Part shown: piece by piece, positions 33,187 through 43,083 of the stretch
How positions within the stretch are numbered: position 1 is the first letter of the stretch
Layout: every line of letters starts with the position of its first letter
Assembly: GCA_039817415.1 (NCBI GenBank)
Contig: JBCBVV010000010.1
Span: 1 to 64,000, forward strand
Length of the DNA: 64,000 nucleotides
Origin: JALEFZ01 sp039817415
Lineage (GTDB): Bacteria; Bacteroidota; Bacteroidia; J057
Direction of reading: 5' to 3'
Notes under the pieces: model-generated
What the model was told of the DNA's origin: nothing
Databases searched by the model: none
What the model saw: only the letters and a program-made list of their open reading frames with translations
Program-made: the position numbers and the translations under genes

Positions 33187-34074
33187 TTATGCCCTAGGCT
33201 CTCGTATGGCCTTTTCTCTGAATTCTTTGGCGAGCTGTGCAGGTGTTACGCCCTTTATTTTCTTGAATTGTCGGTTGAAGTTCGAGATGTTATTAAATCC
33301 AGCCTCCCTGGCGATTTGACTGATGGTGGTACTGGAAAGTTTTCCCTTCAAGATTAAATCAGATACATAGGTGATTCGCATTTCATTGACGACTTCCTTG
33401 AAGGTTTTGGTGGTTCGCTGCTTGAAGTACCTACAAAAGGCAGTTTCAGAAAGGTTGGCGACTTTGGCCGCTTCTTCCAAACTGATATTTCCTTTGAAAT
33501 TGTGAACAATGAAATTGTAGACTTCATTAAGCCTTCTGTGATCTGGGCTGTGGAATTGCTTAATGAACCCCTTTTGGCTTAAGAGTCTATATTCTGAAGT
33601 CTCAGACAGAATAATTAGGATGTCAAAAAGGATCATGAGCCTTCTAAGGGGATCAGCTTCCATGATTTGAAGCATTTTATCGGCTACAAGGTATTTAGTT
33701 TGACCGTGGAGAAGCATTCCTTGTTTAGCCTTAATGAAGAGTGTCTTGATGTTGGCAAGTTCAGGTAATGCCATGAACTGCTCGCCAAATAGACCAGCTG
33801 TAAATTGGACTAAGGTAAGACGAGATTCTGGATGGACAGGATTTTCTCCTACCCAACAATGAGGAAGGTTCCCACCCAAAACAGCGACTTCATATTCCTC
33901 AATGGATTCAATGCTACTCCCTATAAACTTAGTCCCTTGGCGTTTTTCGGTAAGGGTGAGTTCTAACTCTGGGTGATAATGATAGGGCATATCCAGCTGA
34001 GGGGCTTTTTCTTGCCTGATAAAGATGGATTGATTGGGGAGTGTAGTAATTTTTTCGAATATCGGCTTCATCAC
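33187..34074 (-). CDS. AraC-family transcriptional regulator
   Basis: 295 residues. The N-terminal part (about 15-110) is cupin-like and should bind a small molecule (MPYHYHPELELTLTEKRQGT, then LPHCWVG). The C-terminal 100 residues are two helix-turn-helix motifs: ISLEEAAKVANLSETAFCRY with its partner FKQRTTKTFKEVV, and ISQIAREAGFNNISNFNRQF with GVTPAQL. The gene is divergent from the SusC operon, 648 bp away, so it is the natural candidate regulator of that locus. Confidence 0.92.
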   Translation of the reverse strand: MMKPIFEKITTLPNQSIFIRQEKAPQLDMPYHYHPELELTLTEKRQGTKFIGSSIESIEEYEVAVLGGNLPHCWVGENPVHPESRLTLVQFTAGLFGEQFMALPELANIKTLFIKAKQGMLLHGQTKYLVADKMLQIMEADPLRRLMILFDILIILSETSEYRLLSQKGFIKQFHSPDHRRLNEVYNFIVHNFKGNISLEEAAKVANLSETAFCRYFKQRTTKTFKEVVNEMRITYVSDLILKGKLSSTTISQIAREAGFNNISNFNRQFKKIKGVTPAQLAKEFREKAIREPRA

Positions 34075-34722
34075 ACGTCCTGTTAGTAGTTAGTCCCTTC
34101 CGGTAAAATGAGCAAAATTAGAGGAACGTTCAGGCGGAAAATAAGTAGTAGAAATATGCTACATTATATTTTCCAACACGTCCTGAATAAAATTACATCC
34201 TGTTTCGATTGTATAACAGAAATAACATATTATCAATTTGCAAATATATGTACTAATTTAGCATTGATTATGTGATTTGTTAGCAAAACGGGTAATTAAT
34301 AATTAAATAAATGACAAGTTTTTACAAACTCACAACATTTATTTGATCTATTATATTTTGCAGAGCCAAGATTTATTTTTTAAGAAAAAATCAATTATTA
34401 CATAAATTATATTTTTTCGAAAAAAGCGAAAACGATTGCGGATTCTGTAAAAATTTATGATCTTAATAGATAGGCTTATTTATAGGCCCATACGTACTAC
34501 AAGATTTCGGAATTAAGAACCTACTATGAACTACTACTACATGAGCTTCCGAATCCTGCCCTTATTGTCAAGACCTCCCGTGCTTGACGATCACCCTATT
34601 CCTATCCAGGCAGGAATTACCTCTTTTCTTAATCATACATCAATTCGAAAACGATTTACCAATATATAGGTAAGGTTTGCGCCTTATCATTGGGATTTTT
34701 CATTACTAACTAAATTACTATT
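34075..34722. other. Regulatory region between AraC gene and SusC operon
   Basis: 648 bp, AT-rich. CGAAAACGATT occurs twice (34427-34437 and 34646-34656). ACACGTCCTG occurs twice (34073-34082 and 34176-34185), close to the AraC gene. GTCAAG-N10-CTTGAC (34567-34588) can form a hairpin in the SusC leader. TATATTTG on the minus strand (34241-34248) fits a -7 box for the AraC gene, without a matching -33 box. No small gene is seen. Confidence 0.4.
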
Positions 34723-37700
34723 ATGGACAAAGCTGTAAACATTTACAGCAAAGTGGTCATTGGACTTCTTTTGCTGATTTGTTTTCCACTCGTTGGATGG
34801 AGCCAGTCTATAAATGGTACCGTCACATCAGCTGCTGACGGTTCACCACTTGTAGGAGCTTCCGTTCTAAAAAAAGGCACCACTGTAGGTGCACTCTCTG
34901 GAGAGGGAGGTAAATTCTCTCTAAATGCCCAAACCGGGGACGTACTCGTTGTGTCGTACATTGGATTCGTAACCAAAGAGGTTAGAGTCGAAGGTGCTAC
35001 TGTCAACATTATCCTTGACCTAAGTGATGTATCACTTTCTGAGGTAGTTGTAACCGGTTATGCAACACAGAAAAAGGAGGACCTTACGGGTTCTGTTTCT
35101 GTAATTGCGACTGATGAACTGGTTTCTATACCAGTTGCCAACGTAGCCACCCAGATTCAGGGTCGCGCGGCTGGTGTGAATGTCATCCAGGACGGTCGTC
35201 CGGGATCTCCTGCCAAAGTACGTATCCGTGGGTTCGGTTCATTCCTTAACAATGATCCCCTCTATGTAGTAGACGGAGTACCTACTCAGGACATCTCAAC
35301 ACTTAACCCTCAGGACATCGCATCCTTCACAGTACTGAAAGATGCAGGTGCCGCTTCTATTTACGGTTCTCGTGCATCAAACGGTGTAATCGTCATTACA
35401 ACCAAGCGTGGTTCTGATGGTGTAAACGTTGCTTACAATGGCTACATCGGTTCACAGGATCCTGGAGCTGGACCAACTAACTTGCTAAATACGCAAGGAT
35501 ATGCTGACCTTCAGTGGTTAGTATATGCAAATGATGGTACAGTAGAGGAGCACCCATTCTATGGTTCTTCTACGAATCCTAGTCCTACATTGCCTTCTTG
35601 GGCTGCTGACACTGATTGGTGGGATGTAGCTACGAGAAATGCTTTGATTCAAAGCCATGACCTTTCGCTTTCAGGTGGTAACAAAAATGCCAGATTCTAC
35701 GCTGGATTTAACTACTTCGAGCAGCAGGGTATCGTAATCGAGACATTCTCTCGTCGTCTTTCTGCACGTTTCAACTCTGAGTTCAACATCAAGGACCGAG
35801 TGAAAATCGGAGAAAACTTGACCGTTACACACACCTCTAGAGGTAGAGGAGTTGGAAACCTTCAAGAAGGTACGCCAATTGACTGGGTTTATCGTTCACA
35901 GTCTATCATCCCTTCCATTATAGAGCAAGAGGTTCAAGGAACAGGTTATACCTTCATGCCTGGTGATTATGGTGGAACAGGTATCGCTTCTCGTTTGGGT
36001 AATGGTGACAACCTACTTGCACTTGCTGAGCGTGATGCTGATGACTTCCGTTTTGACCTAAGACTATTGGGTAGTGTATACGCTGATGTGAAAATCCTTG
36101 ATGGATTGAACTTCCGTTCTACCTTTGGTGGTACATTTGGAATGGGATATGAGAACAACTACACCTTCGCTACTTACGAGAATGCGGAGAACGTAGCAAC
36201 TGCTTCATTTACTGAGTCCTCTAACTTTGGTGGAGACTGGGTATGGACAAATGCTTTGACCTTTGATAAGGACTTTGGTGCGAATAGCATTCTTGCTGTA
36301 GTCGGTTATGAAGCTGTGAAGTACGACATCGGACGTGGAGTAAGCGGTACTCGTGCAGGATACTTCTCTGATGCTGTTGCCTTCCGTACACTTGACAATG
36401 GTGCTACGATCCAGAATGCGACTTCATTCAATGTTACACCTACCACACTGGTATCTAACTTTGCTCGTGTAGACTATGCTTACGACAACCGTTACCTATT
36501 GAGTGCGACTGTGCGTAGAGATGGTTCTTCTCGCTTTGGTGAGTCTACTCGCTTTGGTGTATTCCCATCTGTAACTGCAGGTTGGAGAGTTAGCCAGGAG
36601 TCATTCCTGATCGACAACAAAATTGTTTCTAACTTGAAGATTCGTGGTGGATACGGTCTAATGGGTAACCAGCTAGCACTTTCTCCACAGAACCAGTTCA
36701 CACTATTCGGTGGATCTGCAAATACGTCTAACTACGACTTGATTGGTACTGGAAACTCTTCTCTACAGGGATTCCGTCCTGTTCGTATTGGTAACGCTGA
36801 TGCGAAGTGGGAAACAAACCAGACGGCTAACATTGGTTTCGATGCTGCCTTCTTTGATAACAAAGTTGAGTTGGTATTTGACTGGTATCAGAAGAGAACT
36901 ATTGACCTGCTTTACAACCCTGAGCTTCCAGGTACGGCTGGTGCATCTGATGTGCCTTTCCGTAATGTAGCTGAGATGAACAACACTGGTTTTGATATCC
37001 AGTTGATCTACCGTAACCAGTTCGGTGATTTGAACTTCGATGCAAACTTGAACTTCACTACGTACAACAACGAAATCATCCAGATTGCTGACGGTGTACC
37101 CTTCTTCGACGCTGGTGATTCTCGTATTGGATCATTTAACAGAAACATGCCAGGTATGCCTGTGTCTTCTTTCTTCGGATACAACGTGATTGGTCTATTC
37201 CAAGATCAAGCTGATGTTGATGGACACGCTACTCAGGATGGTGCTGAACCTGGATTCTTCAAGTTTGAGGACATCAATGGAGTGGATGATGAAGGTGAAA
37301 TCGTTCCTGGCCCAGATGGAAACATCGGACCAGAAGACCGTACCTTCATTGGTAATCCTAACCCTGACTTTACGTATGGTTTGAACCTATATGCTGAATA
37401 CAAAGGATTTGATGTTACAGCATTTCTATTTGGTTCTCAGGGTAATGAGATCTTTAACTTCACGAAGTGGTGGGTTGATTTCTGGCCTTCATTCCAGGGA
37501 CAGAAGAGTACTGATCTGTTGAACAACAGCTGGACTACATCCAACACTGGTGCTACAGTTCCTAAGGCTTCTAACAAGTCTAACTTCTCTACCAATACGC
37601 AGTCTACCAGCTATTACATCGAGGACGGATCTTTCTTGCGTCTAAGAAACCTTCAGTTGGGGTACAACTTCACTCCTTCCTTGGCTAACAAGCTAGGAAT

Positions 37701-37863
37701 TGGTTCTGCGAGAATTTATCTTCAGGGAACTAACCTGTTCACTTTCACAAATTACTCAGGTCTAGATCCAGAGATTGGTGGTAACGATACATCATTTGGT
37801 GTAGATGAAACTAATTACCCTGTTGTTAAACAATATCTATTGGGAATTAGTCTAGGATTCTAA
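34723..37863 (+). CDS. SusC/RagA-family TonB-linked outer-membrane transporter
   Basis: 1046 residues. A signal peptide (about 1-28, ending GWSQ) is followed by a carboxypeptidase-D-like regulatory domain (INGTVTSAADGSPLVGASVL), the SEVVVTGYATQKKEDLTGSV segment, the plug domain (RGFGSFLNNDPLYVVDGVP, SIYGSRASNGVIVITTKRG) and a 22-strand-type barrel ending in LLGISLGF. It imports a bound ligand across the outer membrane with energy from TonB, together with the SusD lipoprotein encoded 47 bp downstream. Codon choice is strongly biased like groEL, which predicts high expression. No glycosidase is nearby, so the ligand need not be a polysaccharide. Confidence 0.97.
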   Translation: MDKAVNIYSKVVIGLLLLICFPLVGWSQSINGTVTSAADGSPLVGASVLKKGTTVGALSGEGGKFSLNAQTGDVLVVSYIGFVTKEVRVEGATVNIILDLSDVSLSEVVVTGYATQKKEDLTGSVSVIATDELVSIPVANVATQIQGRAAGVNVIQDGRPGSPAKVRIRGFGSFLNNDPLYVVDGVPTQDISTLNPQDIASFTVLKDAGAASIYGSRASNGVIVITTKRGSDGVNVAYNGYIGSQDPGAGPTNLLNTQGYADLQWLVYANDGTVEEHPFYGSSTNPSPTLPSWAADTDWWDVATRNALIQSHDLSLSGGNKNARFYAGFNYFEQQGIVIETFSRRLSARFNSEFNIKDRVKIGENLTVTHTSRGRGVGNLQEGTPIDWVYRSQSIIPSIIEQEVQGTGYTFMPGDYGGTGIASRLGNGDNLLALAERDADDFRFDLRLLGSVYADVKILDGLNFRSTFGGTFGMGYENNYTFATYENAENVATASFTESSNFGGDWVWTNALTFDKDFGANSILAVVGYEAVKYDIGRGVSGTRAGYFSDAVAFRTLDNGATIQNATSFNVTPTTLVSNFARVDYAYDNRYLLSATVRRDGSSRFGESTRFGVFPSVTAGWRVSQESFLIDNKIVSNLKIRGGYGLMGNQLALSPQNQFTLFGGSANTSNYDLIGTGNSSLQGFRPVRIGNADAKWETNQTANIGFDAAFFDNKVELVFDWYQKRTIDLLYNPELPGTAGASDVPFRNVAEMNNTGFDIQLIYRNQFGDLNFDANLNFTTYNNEIIQIADGVPFFDAGDSRIGSFNRNMPGMPVSSFFGYNVIGLFQDQADVDGHATQDGAEPGFFKFEDINGVDDEGEIVPGPDGNIGPEDRTFIGNPNPDFTYGLNLYAEYKGFDVTAFLFGSQGNEIFNFTKWWVDFWPSFQGQKSTDLLNNSWTTSNTGATVPKASNKSNFSTNTQSTSYYIEDGSFLRLRNLQLGYNFTPSLANKLGIGSARIYLQGTNLFTFTNYSGLDPEIGGNDTSFGVDETNYPVVKQYLLGISLGF

Positions 37864-37910
37864 GATCTTTTATATTAGAAAAAGACTATATTCTTTCGCA
37901 AAAAATTACA

Positions 37911-39656
37911 ATGAAAATGAAAAAACATCTTTTGGCTAAGGTTTTGAGTGTAATCATGATTTTCGGCTTGCTGAATGCTTGTGATAGCTCATTCCTTGAT
38001 ATTAAGCCTAATGGCTCTCTGGATGCCTCTGTATTGGGTACAGAAGAGGGTATTGAAACTTTGGTTATCGGTGCGTATGCCATGATTGATGGTGTATCCG
38101 GTAATGGATTCGGATGGGAGTCTGCTGCTTCCAACTGGGTATTTGGTTCTATCCGTGGTATGACTGCCAACAAGGGTACTGACTCTGGTGACCAGCCAGA
38201 CATCAACCCTATCCAGTCTTACTCTGAAGCAACTACCAACCCTTATCTAAACATCAAGTGGCGTTCGCTATATGATGGAATTGCCAGATCCAATTCAGCT
38301 TTAACTGTATTGAACGATGCAGAGGCTGCTGGTAACATCACTGCTGAAGTTGCAACTAGCAACAGAAATCAGCTTAGAACTCTACGTGGACACTACCACG
38401 CTGAAGTATACAAGCTTTGGGGTGACAAGATTCCTTACGTAGATGAGAACACAGATGCGGTAAACGTATCTAACCCAGGTGGTGTTGAAGATCAGATTCT
38501 TGCTGACCTTCAGGCTGGTCTTGCTCTTCCTAATGACATGGGACAGGTAGGACGTTTCAACGGAACAGTTGCTAGAGTACTTTACGGTAAAGCTTTGATG
38601 CAGTTGAAAGGAGACTATACTTCTGCAAAAGAGCAGTTCCAGTGGGTAATCGACAACGGTACAGCTCCTGACGGTTCTGAGATCGGATTGGAGGACAACT
38701 ATGGAGACATCTTTGATGCTGAAAACCGTAACGGAAAAGAGTCTGTTTACACAGTACAGTATTCTGTAAACGACGGTTCTGGTGGATGGAACGGTGGATG
38801 GGGTGAAGTATTGAACTTCCCTTACAAGCCTGCTGAATCTCCTGGAGGTTGCTGTGGATTCTTCCAGCCTACTCAAGAGTTTGTAAACTCTTTCCGTACT
38901 TCTAATGGTCTTCCTCTATTGGATGGTTCCTATAACAATGATCCAGTATTGAATGACCAAGGACTTACGCCTGGTGATGCCTCTTATGTTGAAGATCCAG
39001 GACCTTTGGATCCTCGTCTTGACTGGACTGTTGGACGTCGTGGTATTCCTTACCTTGACTGGGGTGATCACACTGGACAGGACTGGGTTCGTGATCAGTC
39101 TTACGCTGGTCCTTTCTCACCTAAGAAGCAGGTTTACAGAAAGTCTCAGGAAGGTAATCTTACTGAGGTAGGTAACTGGACTTCAGGATATACAGCTAAC
39201 GGATATAGACTTATCCGCTACTCTGATGTTCTATTGCTAATGGCAGAGTGTGAAGTTGAAACTGGAAACCTTGAGGCTGCAAGAGCCTTGGTAAACCAAG
39301 TTCGTACTCGTGCTGCCAACCCAGATGGATTTGTTAAAGAAGACGACGGTGTTACAGATGCTGCCAACTACGTGATCAATACGTATGATGCTGCATGGAC
39401 TGATGCTGCTGTTGCAATGGATGCTGTTATGATGGAGCGTAAGCTAGAGCTTGGTATGGAAGGACATAGATTCTTCGACCTAAAGCGTCGTGGTGAAGCT
39501 GCAACATCCGCTGAGATCAACAGAATCCTTGATTACGAAAAGCCACTTCGTTCTGCTATGTACGGAAATGCTACCTTCGGATCTGAGGACTTCCATTACC
39601 CAATCCCTCAGCGTCAGATTGACCTGAGTAGTGGTAACCTGTCTCAGAACAGATAA
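37911..39656 (+). CDS. SusD/RagB-family nutrient-binding lipoprotein (copy 1)
   Basis: 581 residues. A lipoprotein signal leads to Cys24 (FGLLNAC, then DSSFLDIKPNGSLDASVLG). Family landmarks are the TPR-like helices around IKWRSLYDGIARSNSALTV, VARVLYGKALMQLKGDYTSA, and the C-terminal MMERKLELGMEGHRFFDLKR and HYPIPQRQIDLS. It forms the lid over the SusC barrel and captures ligand at the cell surface. Codon use is strongly optimised (CGT, AAC, TTC, GGT preferred), as in SusC. A closely similar copy lies 3.4 kb downstream. Confidence 0.96.
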   Translation: MKMKKHLLAKVLSVIMIFGLLNACDSSFLDIKPNGSLDASVLGTEEGIETLVIGAYAMIDGVSGNGFGWESAASNWVFGSIRGMTANKGTDSGDQPDINPIQSYSEATTNPYLNIKWRSLYDGIARSNSALTVLNDAEAAGNITAEVATSNRNQLRTLRGHYHAEVYKLWGDKIPYVDENTDAVNVSNPGGVEDQILADLQAGLALPNDMGQVGRFNGTVARVLYGKALMQLKGDYTSAKEQFQWVIDNGTAPDGSEIGLEDNYGDIFDAENRNGKESVYTVQYSVNDGSGGWNGGWGEVLNFPYKPAESPGGCCGFFQPTQEFVNSFRTSNGLPLLDGSYNNDPVLNDQGLTPGDASYVEDPGPLDPRLDWTVGRRGIPYLDWGDHTGQDWVRDQSYAGPFSPKKQVYRKSQEGNLTEVGNWTSGYTANGYRLIRYSDVLLLMAECEVETGNLEAARALVNQVRTRAANPDGFVKEDDGVTDAANYVINTYDAAWTDAAVAMDAVMMERKLELGMEGHRFFDLKRRGEAATSAEINRILDYEKPLRSAMYGNATFGSEDFHYPIPQRQIDLSSGNLSQNR

Positions 39657-39664
39657 GAACTACA

Positions 39665-39697
39665 GGAGAATACCTTTGGGTATTCTCCTTGCTATTT
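39665..39697 (+). terminator. Terminator or attenuator after SusD copy 1
   Basis: Perfect 10-bp stem GGAGAATACC (39665-39674) and complement (39679-39688), followed by TTGCTATTTT, an imperfect T-tract. A second hairpin GGCCAACA (39710-39717) and TGTTGGCC (39723-39730) follows. Together they could lower transcription into the downstream genes. Confidence 0.6.
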
Positions 39698-39764
39698 TGT
39701 CATAATATAGGCCAACAATCTCTGTTGGCCTTACATTTTCCTAAACCTACTTCTAACTGAATCC

Positions 39765-42700
39765 ATGAAAAAGTTACTGTCCTCCTTACTGGCGGTTATC
39801 CTTTTTTCCTGTACAAGTACACCCACCAAATTTGAAAGAATTCCTTCTTCAAAGACAGGCATTACGTTTACCAACACCATTACCACCAACGATACCTTTC
39901 ATATTCTGACCAATGAATATATCTACAACGGTGGAGGGGTAGGGGTCGCGGACCTTAATCAAGATGGTCTCCAAGACTTGATTTTTACAGGCAATCAAGT
40001 GTCCAGCAAAGTATACCTTAATCAGGGTGACTTTACATTTAATGACATTACGGAAAGATTAAAGGGACTTAATTCATCACAATGGTTCAGCGGGGTATCC
40101 GTTGCTGATATCAATGGAGATGAGTTACCTGATATGTACTGGACCGCCACTTGTAGCAAGGACAGTAATCTGAGAAGAAATAGATTGTGGATCAATGAAG
40201 GAATAGATGAGAGTGGAATTCCCTCTTTCTCAGAACAAAGCAAACAATACGGAATTGATGATACTGGCTATGGGGTACATGCTGCCTTTCTAGATTATGA
40301 TCTGGACGGCGACCTGGACCTTTATGTCCTAAACAACGTCATCAATCGTGTCGTCAATACGAACTATAGAGCGAAGATTACCAACGGCACGGCTCCCAAC
40401 AATGATAAATTCTATAAAAACGAAGGAAATGGCACCTTCCGTGAGGTAACGAATCAAACTGGTATTAGGTATGAAGGTTTTGGGCTTGGTTTGGCAGTCG
40501 GAGACGTAAACAAAGATTCTTATCCGGATATCTATGTATCCAATGACTACGTATCCAATGACCTCCTGTATATCAACCAGAAGGATGGTACTTTTAAGAA
40601 TAGCGCACCAGAATACATGTCCTATTCCTCTAAGTTTTCTATGGGAAATGACATGGCAGATATCAATGGGGATGGGAAACTCGATATCATTACCCTGGAT
40701 ATGTTGCCTCAAAAAGTGAGTCGAAAGAAACAAACCATAAACGGAGCCAGCTATTATTTTTACATAAATGACAATAAGTACGGATATGAACACCAGTATA
40801 TCCGTAATATGCTTCAGTTACACAATGGATTTGTAGAGGGAGAAATGCTACCCTTTTCAGAGGTAGGACAGGCCACGGGAATATTCCAGACCGAATGGAG
40901 CTGGTCTCCTTTGATGGCAGATTTTGATAATGATGGGGATAAGGACCTCTTGATTACAAATGGATATCCAAAAGACCTAACAGACAAAGATTTTATCGTC
41001 TACAAAGCAGCCTATCACAATTATCTGGCATCTGATGAAGATATCATCGCGAAGGTGCCCATTGCCAAGGTATCCAATTTTGCCTACGAACAAACTGGAG
41101 ACCTTAACTTTCAGGATAAAACCAAAGAATGGGGAATGGAAATCCCCTCCTTTTCTAATGGAGCGGCTTTTGTAGACCTTGACAATGATGGGGACCTTGA
41201 TTATGTCGTCAATAATATTGACGATGAGGCATTTGTTTATAGAAACAACGAAAAGCCTGACACAAGCTCAACCAATTTCATCAAAATAGCATTGAAAGGG
41301 AATACACCCAATACAATGGCCATTGGGACAACAGTCGAGTTATGGGCAGGAGACCAATATGAATTTCACCAGCAATATCTCTCAAGAGGATATATTTCAT
41401 CCGTAGAACCGCTTGCCCATTTTGGTTTGGGAAAGGCAAACACCATAGATTCTATTCGGGTTATCTGGCCTGGTGGAAAAGAATCTCAGACCTTGACAAA
41501 TGTAAAAGCTGGACAGCTTTTGAAGCTGGAACAAAAAGACGCTAGTGAGTCAACTGTAGATTTAAGAAACAGTAAGGAACCGTTTTTTGTAGAGGATACT
41601 TCCATCACCCCGCTCGTCCATTTGCAAACTGACGTGATTGACTTTTTTAGGGGGCAGCCCATTATCCAGCATAAATTTTCTCAGATAGGTCCTGTCCTTT
41701 TACCTGGAGATTTTAACAATGATGGAGCGGAAGAAATATTGATTGCAGGTAGTGAAGACAAGCCTTTTCATGTAGTCGATTTGAAAGGGAATGCGGTTGA
41801 CATTCCTGGCTTGACGGATCAGAGAGGGTTTTATCCATCCGATATTGATTTCATCGATATAGATGGTGATGGCGACAAAGATGTCGTAGCTATTGAAGGC
41901 AAATATGACAAGAGAAGAGGACAGGAAGATTGGCATATGACCTATATCAATGAAGGAGATCACTATGAATGGAAAAGATTGAATGTTCCAGGACACTTCT
42001 CCTCAGTATTGGCCTCCTGTGATTTCAACAAGGACAATAAAGTTGACTTCTTTATTGGTTCAAGGGTGATCCGAGATTCCTTCCCTTTAGCTCCCCAATC
42101 ATATTTATGCATTCAGACTGATGACAATCCAGACGGAGAAATTATGTCTCTAGACTTGGGGATGGTAACAGACGCCACTTGGTCAGATTATGATCAGGAC
42201 GGTTGGATGGATTTGATTGTGATGAGAGAATGGGATATACCTATGATTCTCAAAAATGAAGAGGGCAAATCTTTTAAACCTGTTGCATTACCCTCTTTTG
42301 GCAACAAACGAGGGTTTTGGACTGGTATCTTGGCGGCTGACCTAGATGGTGATGGAGACGATGATTATATCTTTGGAAACCATGGTGAGAATATCAGATT
42401 CACCGTTTCAGAGAAGTACCCTATGCGATTGTATTCAGTAGATTTTGATAAAAATGGCTCCATAGACCCTATCTGTTCAGCTTATTGGAAGAATGATCAA
42501 GGTGAAATGGCTGAATATCCCATCCATTTCTGGGACGAATTGGTTTCACAATCTCCTTTTTTCAAGAAGATGTTCGAAAGCTACACCGACTTTAGTACCC
42601 ATACTATTCCAGATATGTTCAAGCTGGATACGTTGGAGCACTTCCCTACAAAAGAAATCACGACTTCATCCAGCTTTATCGTTTGGAACGAAGGAGGATC

Positions 42701-43028
42701 CTTTACATGGGAAAAGCTACCAGCTGCCCTTCAGTATGCACCTTTGAGAAAAATGATGGCCCAAGACTTCAATGGAGATGGGAAAATGGATGTATTGTTC
42801 ACCGGCAATGACCATTCTTACAATGTGTTGACAGGTTTGTTTGACTCAAACCGAGGGTATGTAATGCTAGGAAAAGGGGATAAGGAATTCAATCTCTTAT
42901 CTGCGGAAGAAACTGCTTTAGGGATCAAGGGACAGGTGGGTTCTCTCGCCATGACAAAGGGTGATGATCCTAGGCTTTGGGTAGGAATAAATAGAGACAC
43001 GCTTCGGGCGTATCATATAAAAAAATGA
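39765..43028 (+). CDS. FG-GAP/VCBS repeat lipoprotein with ASPIC/UnbV domain
   Basis: 1087 residues. The lipobox gives Cys16 (VILFSC). Residues about 55-490 hold FG-GAP repeats, each with a calcium-loop motif (DLNQDGLQD, DYDLDGDLD, DINGDGKLD, DFDNDGDKD, DLDNDGDLD). Residues about 503-595 are an ASPIC/UnbV domain (GYISSVEPLAHFGLGKA, IRVIWPGGKESQTLTNV). A second repeat set follows (DIDGDGDKD, DYDQDGWMD, DLDGDGDDD, DFNGDGKMD). It should form one or two propellers on the outer membrane. Proteins of this type often follow SusCD pairs in Bacteroidota and are thought to bind or process the ligand; no catalytic site is evident. Confidence 0.9.
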   Translation: MKKLLSSLLAVILFSCTSTPTKFERIPSSKTGITFTNTITTNDTFHILTNEYIYNGGGVGVADLNQDGLQDLIFTGNQVSSKVYLNQGDFTFNDITERLKGLNSSQWFSGVSVADINGDELPDMYWTATCSKDSNLRRNRLWINEGIDESGIPSFSEQSKQYGIDDTGYGVHAAFLDYDLDGDLDLYVLNNVINRVVNTNYRAKITNGTAPNNDKFYKNEGNGTFREVTNQTGIRYEGFGLGLAVGDVNKDSYPDIYVSNDYVSNDLLYINQKDGTFKNSAPEYMSYSSKFSMGNDMADINGDGKLDIITLDMLPQKVSRKKQTINGASYYFYINDNKYGYEHQYIRNMLQLHNGFVEGEMLPFSEVGQATGIFQTEWSWSPLMADFDNDGDKDLLITNGYPKDLTDKDFIVYKAAYHNYLASDEDIIAKVPIAKVSNFAYEQTGDLNFQDKTKEWGMEIPSFSNGAAFVDLDNDGDLDYVVNNIDDEAFVYRNNEKPDTSSTNFIKIALKGNTPNTMAIGTTVELWAGDQYEFHQQYLSRGYISSVEPLAHFGLGKANTIDSIRVIWPGGKESQTLTNVKAGQLLKLEQKDASESTVDLRNSKEPFFVEDTSITPLVHLQTDVIDFFRGQPIIQHKFSQIGPVLLPGDFNNDGAEEILIAGSEDKPFHVVDLKGNAVDIPGLTDQRGFYPSDIDFIDIDGDGDKDVVAIEGKYDKRRGQEDWHMTYINEGDHYEWKRLNVPGHFSSVLASCDFNKDNKVDFFIGSRVIRDSFPLAPQSYLCIQTDDNPDGEIMSLDLGMVTDATWSDYDQDGWMDLIVMREWDIPMILKNEEGKSFKPVALPSFGNKRGFWTGILAADLDGDGDDDYIFGNHGENIRFTVSEKYPMRLYSVDFDKNGSIDPICSAYWKNDQGEMAEYPIHFWDELVSQSPFFKKMFESYTDFSTHTIPDMFKLDTLEHFPTKEITTSSSFIVWNEGGSFTWEKLPAALQYAPLRKMMAQDFNGDGKMDVLFTGNDHSYNVLTGLFDSNRGYVMLGKGDKEFNLLSAEETALGIKGQVGSLAMTKGDDPRLWVGINRDTLRAYHIKK

Positions 43029-43083
43029 CGTTCAGTAACCAATAGGAGGGAAAAGCATGTAGAAATTTTAAAAGCTAAATTCC

